64,000 bases of DNA. It comes from Nyssa sinensis (lineage: Eukaryota; Streptophyta; Magnoliopsida; Cornales; Nyssaceae). The notes beneath the pieces were generated by a model that saw only the letters and a list, made by a program, of their open reading frames with translations, did no database searches and was not told where the DNA came from. A program made the translations under genes and the position numbers. The DNA is taken from assembly GCA_008638375.1 (NCBI GenBank), contig CM018052.1, positions 28,915,239-28,979,238 of the forward strand, written 5' to 3'. Every line of letters starts with the position of its first letter. The first letter of the stretch is position 1. Of the stretch, positions 59,141 through 64,000 are shown one piece after another.

Positions 59141-60757
59141 ACGACCCCTCCTTATGAGATGCTCAATTTCGTGTATGAGGGCCTGACATGTATTAGTTGT
59201 GTGCCCACAGTCTTTGTGGAAGTCACAGTATTTAGTCTGATCTCGGAGGTTTGGATCCCCTCTCAGAGGTTTCGGCCACCTCAGATTCTCTTGAGATTGG
59301 ACCTACCGAAATATCTGATTCGGAGAGGTGTTCAACGGAGTGAAGCTGGCAAATCCCCTAGGGGCGGCATTGAGCGGGGTTCTGGGTACCCTTCTTTTTT
59401 CTGGGCTTTTGTTCCTTTTCCTGGCCGTGTTCGACTCCTTCCTTTGGTCGTCCTTTTTCTGACCGTCTTTCTTTGTGTCATCCTTCTGGGTTTGCTTTTT
59501 AATCTTTTGGGAGGTATTCTTTGCTTCCTCTAAGTTGATGTATTTCCTGGCTCGATCCATGAGAGCTGCCATGTCTGTAGGGGGACTTTTCGTTAAGGAA
59601 TCCCTGAAGCCTCCCTGAGCAAGGCCAGCAATCAGAGCGGCTATTAGGAAGCCCGGACTGCAATCTGTGACTTTAGTCAGTTCGGCATTGAAGCGCGCGA
59701 TGTAAGCTCTGAGGGTCTCCTCCTTGGTTTGCTTGATGTTCAACAGGAACTCAGGTCCCTTCTTCAGCCTTCTGCTAGTCATGAACCTGTCCATGAATCG
59801 CCTACCGAGCTCATAAAAGCTGATGATTGAGTTCGATGGGAGGTGGTAAAACCACTTCAGAGTCGTACCCTTTAGGCTGGTAATGAAGGTACGACACATG
59901 AAGGCATCCGAGGCCCCATGTAGTGCCATTGTGTGCTGGTAATGTGACAGATGGTCCCCTGGATCAGTAGTCCCATCATATGGAGTGAACTTTGGTACAA
60001 CAAACTTTCTCGGTCTTTCCTCTGACATAATGGCAGGAGTGAATGGCGTGGCAAGCCTTCCGAGCAGCCTAGCCAGCTCGTCCTGCTCTGGAGGATTTTA
60101 AGCATCCCTCATAACAACAATTCGGTCCATGGATTCCGCCACCTCTTCAGCTCTGCGTGGGTCCGTAGGCGGGACTCCTAAAGAATTTTGCCTTACGGCT
60201 TCTGCCCCAATGTGAACGGGATGGGCATGCCCCTCGGATGGAAGAGGGTTCTGGTGCTCATAAGTTGGGAAAATTGGAACCGCTTGAGGTTGGGCCTCCG
60301 GAGGTGCTAGGTTTTTTCGTGAAGCCCCAAGAGTTAGAGCCCTAGTGGTGCTTCGATAGTGGACATCTGAAATAAAGGTTGGCGTTCCCCAACCTGCAGC
60401 CGCCGACGGCTGAGGATCTCTGCTGGTGCGAGTAGCTCCTTAGGGGTGTACAGGCCTTTGGTTGGGAGCCTCTTCATGGGGCCTTTCTTCCTTAGTGATA
60501 ATAGGGGGTTGAGTCCCTTGAACAGCAATGTTGATCAGCGGATTTGAAGTATTTGTCCCCTGATTTTGCATAAGCATTGCCAAAGTTCTAAACATGGCTA
60601 GAAGTTGTTCTTGTATGAGCTGGTTATGTCGCTTGATTGACTCAAGCTCCCGCCGCATGGGATCAACTGTCTACCCCCTTCCTCGTCCGGCAGGCGGCTG
60701 ATGTTGAAGGTTTTTTGGGTTTTGAGCGTTCTTCCTTGGTCGGAGATTAGGTGCCAT
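59141..60757 (-). pseudogene. Tat element gag
   Basis: The probable start is at 60757 (MAPNLRPRKN), 66 bases after the PBS. The N-terminal part has stops near 60680, 60435 and 60100. The core frame (60028-59303, 241 codons) holds KFTPYDGTTDPGDHLSHYQ and WFYHLPSNSIISFYELGRRF, the gag core. A Lys-rich tail follows, then CDFHKDCGHTTNTCQALIHE at about 59170-59240, the Tat zinc-finger form. A TAG at about 59303 separates it from the core. Confidence 0.87.
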
Positions 60758-60822
60758 GATTCTCTGGTAAGAAAGAAAATAAGTTTATTCGTGAGTAGAG
60801 CACTTGGAGATTGTTTGTCGTT

Positions 60823-60842
60823 TCCCACAGACAGCGCCAAAC
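60823..60842 (-). other. Primer binding site of the right Tat element
   Basis: The - strand reads GTTTGGCGCTGTCTGTGGGA directly after the LTR end, of the TTTGGCGCCGT type common in gypsy elements. Confidence 0.75.
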
Positions 60843-61404
60843 TGATGTTACACTTTTTGGCTGTAGCCGACTTTGACCTTTTACAACCTGAAGAACACTC
60901 AAAAGATGATCAGAGGACCACTGGATTGACTCCGGCGGTAGCCACTCCGATGCTTAAGTCAATAAACTGAATTGAAAAGACTGTAATGTAAGCCAAAGAA
61001 TGAGCATAACAAAATAGGTGTACCTCTAGGGTTTAATATATAGATGGTGGATTTCCTAAGTCGATTTGGATTTGGAGCCATGAAAGTAGGGATTTGATCA
61101 TCGGAGATAGTAGTTTTCATATCGGACATTATATCAAAATAGAGATAACCATGTGTGGCAGTTTCCTTGTAAAAAACTGTTTCCTTATTGTCTGCTCGAC
61201 AGATATTAAGGCGGTGATGAGTTATGAATAACAGAGAGTGCTCTAGAGGTCCGTGCTAGGACTTATAGGCTTCGTAGCTCTGCTCTATAAGCGTGTTTGT
61301 AGGTTTGCTCTGAATGCTCGGCATGCTTTGAATGACCGAGCCTCTAATTGACCTGTTGACACACATGTCGCTTGAGGATTGGTCTGTCGTTTTGTGGTAT
61401 ATCA
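60843..61404 (-). repeat. 5' LTR of the right Tat element
   Basis: 562 bases from TGATATACCAC (- strand start 61404) to GTAACATCA at 60843, matching the 3' LTR. Confidence 0.93.
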
Positions 61405-61409
61405 GATGA

Positions 61410-61985
61410 TGAAGATGAGTATGGAAACAACTTGAAGTGCTCGATAAGGGCCTGTTCTAGTTGAATCCATATGTTGGTAGGACTCCAATTTGGTTTCAGA
61501 GTTTACCATCATCTAGTGCCACCAAGGCTTCCAATTAACTCCCTCATATTGGATGCAAAAGCACAACGAAAGTCCTCAAAACTGCATCACATCAAAAAGT
61601 TGTAGGCCATATCAAAATCCAAATAGAAAATATAAACACACAAAAGAGATGCATCTAGAAAATGAGATAGTTGTGAACCTAAGTATCATGCTAAAATGCA
61701 CCTGAAGAGATTTATTTTCTCTCTTTGAGTAAACATAATAACATCTATACAAAGGATAAGGCTAAAGCATGGCAAGTGGTGAACTTTCAACCTCTAAGAT
61801 AGAAGTTATTGGGCATGGTCTTCTTTCTTTTGACTCTCTGCACAATTATGTTGAAAAAAGCAATTCTTAAAAGTTATTTTACATGGAAGTTTACAGACAC
61901 AGCTTTAGGTCATAGTTCTATTCTTCTGTTACTCCCTACTTTCAACAAATTTCTAATAGAGGGATATGAAATTATGTCCCCAGTT
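61410..61985. other. Target-side flank, no gene seen
   Basis: Continues the sequence left of 51106. From about 61760 it may be the leading part of the copia element; no clear frame is visible before 62100. Confidence 0.45.
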
Positions 61986-62039
61986 GTTTATCTCTATATA
62001 GTGCGTCTGAAGAGAAGATGATCGTTTTGTTGAGTGGTT

Positions 62040-64000
62040 GTCATGAGTTCATCTGGATTTTTGATGACCCGTTTGCGAAAATTTTTTTGACCTGCTTTTA
62101 TTGTTGAACTCATTTGTGGTTGAAGGCATTGCGGGGGTTGATAAAGCAAGGTCTTTTAAAGGGCGCCAAGACTGGGAAATTGGGATTTTGTGACCATTAT
62201 ATCTTGGGCAAACAGACTAGAGTTAAGTTTGGCACAGTGGTTTATCGTACTTAGAGGAATCTTGATTATATTCACATTGATGTATCCGGACCTAGTAGAG
62301 TTGCATCTTGGGAGGGGGTAAGCATTGGTTTGTGACTTTTGTTGATGATTTCTCAAGGAAAGTTTAGGTGTACACCATGCGACATAAAGATGAAGTCTTG
62401 GATGTGTTTTTTTAATTGGAAGGAAATGATTGAAACTCAGACAGGTAAAAAGATCAAGAGGCTCAGATCAGATAATGGTGGTGAGTACAAGTCTGATCCA
62501 TTCAAACAAGCATGCTAGGATGACGGCATAGTTAGACATTTCCCAGTTAGAGACAAGTTGCAACAAAATGGGATGGCAGAACGTAGAATTGTACATTACT
62601 TGAAAATGTGCGATATATGTTGCTAAATGCTGGATTAGGCAAGGCATTTTGGGCTGAGGAAGTGACATATGCATGCCATCTCATCAATAAGTTGCCTACA
62701 ACTACAAATGATGGAGAAACACTCATAGAGGTATGGTCTGGAAAACCTGCTACAGATTATGATATTTTTCATATATTTGGTTGTTTGCATATTTTCATGT
62801 GAAGAAAACTAAATTGGACCCCTAGAGCAAAGAAAGCAATATTCTTGGGCTTTAGTAGAGATGTCAAGGGATATAGACTGTGGTGTTCTGAATCAAAGAA
62901 AGTTGTTATGAGTAGGGATGTTACTTTTGACGAGTCGATAATGTTAAATCAGATTAAGAAAAAGAATGCTCAAGAGGAGAGTATTTCACAGTAGGTGGAG
63001 TTAGAGACTCTAGTGGTTGTAGCGAAAACTGTTGAGATACTTGATAGTTTTGTTATTAATCCAAATGATGAGGGCTCGAGCTCAGATGTGGAGGAAGCTC
63101 AAGAGATCCCACAACAACTAGAGTTTATTATAGTTAGTAGATCGAAAAGAGAGATTTGCAAACGTTCTAGGTTTGCTAACATGGTGGCATATGCACTTCC
63201 AGTTGTTGATGATGATATTCCTCTAACTTATAAAGAATCCATGAAACATTCAAAAAATGTTAAATGGAGTGATGCAATGGGTGATGAGATGCAATTACTT
63301 CATAAGAATCAGACTTGGGAATTGGTTCAACTTCCTAAGGCAAAGAAGACAATTGGTTGCAAGTGGATATACACCAACAAGGAAGGTTCTCCGGGAGAAA
63401 ACAATGTGAGATTCAAGGCTAGATTGGTAGCTAAAGGTTATGTATAGAAAGAAGGGATAGAATATAATGAGGTATTTTCTCCAGTTGTTAAGCATTCTTC
63501 TATTCGGATTTTGTTAGATTTGGTTGTACAGTTTGATCTCAAGTTGGCACAACTCGATGTTAAAACTGCATTTTTGCATCTTGATTTGATGACTCAACCA
63601 AATGGATTTAAAGTTGTTGGAAAAGATAATTGGGCTTCCAAATTGAAAAAATTGTTGTATGGTTTGAAACAGTCTCCAAGACAATGGAGTGATTTGATCG
63701 ATTTATGACAGCACAAAAGTATACAAGAAGCCATTTTGATCATTGTGTGTATTTTTTTAAGCTTTGTGATAGTTCATTTATATATTTACTTTTATATGTT
63801 GATGACATGCTCATTGCATCTAAAAGTAAGGTGGAGATAGACAAGTTGAAGACATAGTTGAGAAATGAGTTCGAAATGAAGGATCTTGGTGAAGCTAAGA
63901 AGATACTTGGCATAGAAATTGAAAGAAATAGAGTGAAGGGCACAGTTTTTCTGTCATAGAAACAATATCTGAAGAAAGTGCTATAACGTTTTGGTTTGGA
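62040..64000 (+). pseudogene. Ty1/copia pol: pre-integrase, integrase and RT, cut by the window end
   Basis: On the + strand: TGKLGFCDHYILGKQTRVKFG (one frame, 62170) ends the pre-integrase domain. Integrase follows with IKRLRSDNGGEYKSDPFKQA and NGMAER (D..D..E) at 62450-62590 and AFWAEEVTYACHLINKLPTT at 62640-62705. RT has WSDAMGDEMQLLHKNQTWEL, CKWIYTNKEGSPG, FKARLVAKGYV, DVKTAFLHLDLM and LLYGLKQSPRQW, then LYVDDMLIASKSK at about 63790-63830. Stops and frame shifts, for instance at 62515, 62610, 63446 and 63706, show decay. Gag and RNase H are not in the window. It runs opposite to the gypsy element next to it. Confidence 0.9.

Larger units (their letters stand above)
51106..61404 (-). mobile_element. 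Ty3/gypsy, Tat lineage, both LTRs present, 10.3 kb
   Basis: The element has LTRs at 60843-61404 (5') and 51106-51645 (3') and a perfect 5-bp duplication GATGA (51101-51105 and 61405-61409). PPT and PBS sit next to the LTRs. On the - strand the order is gag, protease, RT, RNase H, integrase, then a minisatellite and an antisense region before the 3' LTR. The gag zinc-finger form, integrase NGQAEVTNQTI and 3' additions fit the Tat group. By eye count the LTRs differ at about 37 of 540 aligned positions plus one ~22-base indel. Stops throughout make it inactive. Confidence 0.95.

Noticed and set aside
1..64000. A new multi-gene biochemical or defence system
   Set aside because: The recognisable coding sequence is transposon-derived apart from the single Dof and LEA genes; I see no operon-like or clustered host genes that would support such a claim.

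Overview
The window is nuclear DNA of a flowering plant, most likely a woody eudicot. It is AT-rich and dominated by plant-type transposable elements (Ty1/copia, Ty3/gypsy of the Tat lineage, L1-type LINE, CACTA, Mutator-like, SINE and MITE-like elements). Its two intact genes, a Dof transcription factor and a LEA protein, belong to plant gene families. The species cannot be fixed from this sequence alone. All calls come from reading the sequence and conceptual translations; no database was searched.

Left part (1-29.6 kb) is one nested stack. An L1-type LINE on the + strand is the oldest layer and survives in three pieces: ORF1 (3166-~3660), the ORF1 end plus ORF2 (15291-19309), and the 3' tail with poly(A) (29330-29611). 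A copia element on the - strand abuts or interrupts its 5' side (1-3165). A Tat-lineage gypsy element on the - strand splits ORF1 (~3661-15289); it has lost its integrase body and 3' LTR, and it is itself split by a 3.77-kb solo-LTR-like insertion (6488-10257). A 10,020-bp CACTA transposon (19310-29329, 3-bp target duplication GTT) sits in the LINE 3' region. The CACTA carries a decayed six-exon TNPA-like gene (Transposase_24 type), the tail of a second ORF, a 5 x 204-bp array, a ~15 x 161-bp array, and subterminal GCGACGCAC-type repeats.

Middle part (29.6-51.1 kb) is gene-bearing. It holds a copia 3' fragment with its LTR, a SINE with 14-of-15-bp target duplication, and a Mutator-like element (33040-34851, 9-bp duplication) carrying a piece that reads as a 9-cis-epoxycarotenoid/carotenoid cleavage dioxygenase gene. 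The intact Dof gene follows (- strand, 36180-37061). After a long AT-rich MITE-bearing stretch comes a second member of the same Mutator-like family (44741-46383). The two-exon organelle-targeted LEA_4 gene (- strand, 48648-49523) has ABRE-type ACGTG motifs just upstream.

Right part (51.1-64 kb) is a structurally complete Tat-lineage gypsy element on the - strand (51106-61404, 540/562-bp LTRs, 5-bp duplication GATGA, PPT and PBS visible, coding region decayed). It has an antisense region with its own poly(A) signals, an 18-copy 29-30-bp minisatellite whose units are palindromes with compensatory changes, and an internal 402-bp direct duplication flanking a foreign LTR. That duplication is far less diverged than the element's LTRs. 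The window ends in the RT region of another copia element on the + strand.

Only the Dof and LEA genes look functional. I see no clear new biochemical system. The most unusual signals are the covarying palindromic minisatellite, the Mutator-like element with the captured dioxygenase piece, the twin arrays and duplicated leader in the CACTA element, and the young internal duplication in the right-hand gypsy element.
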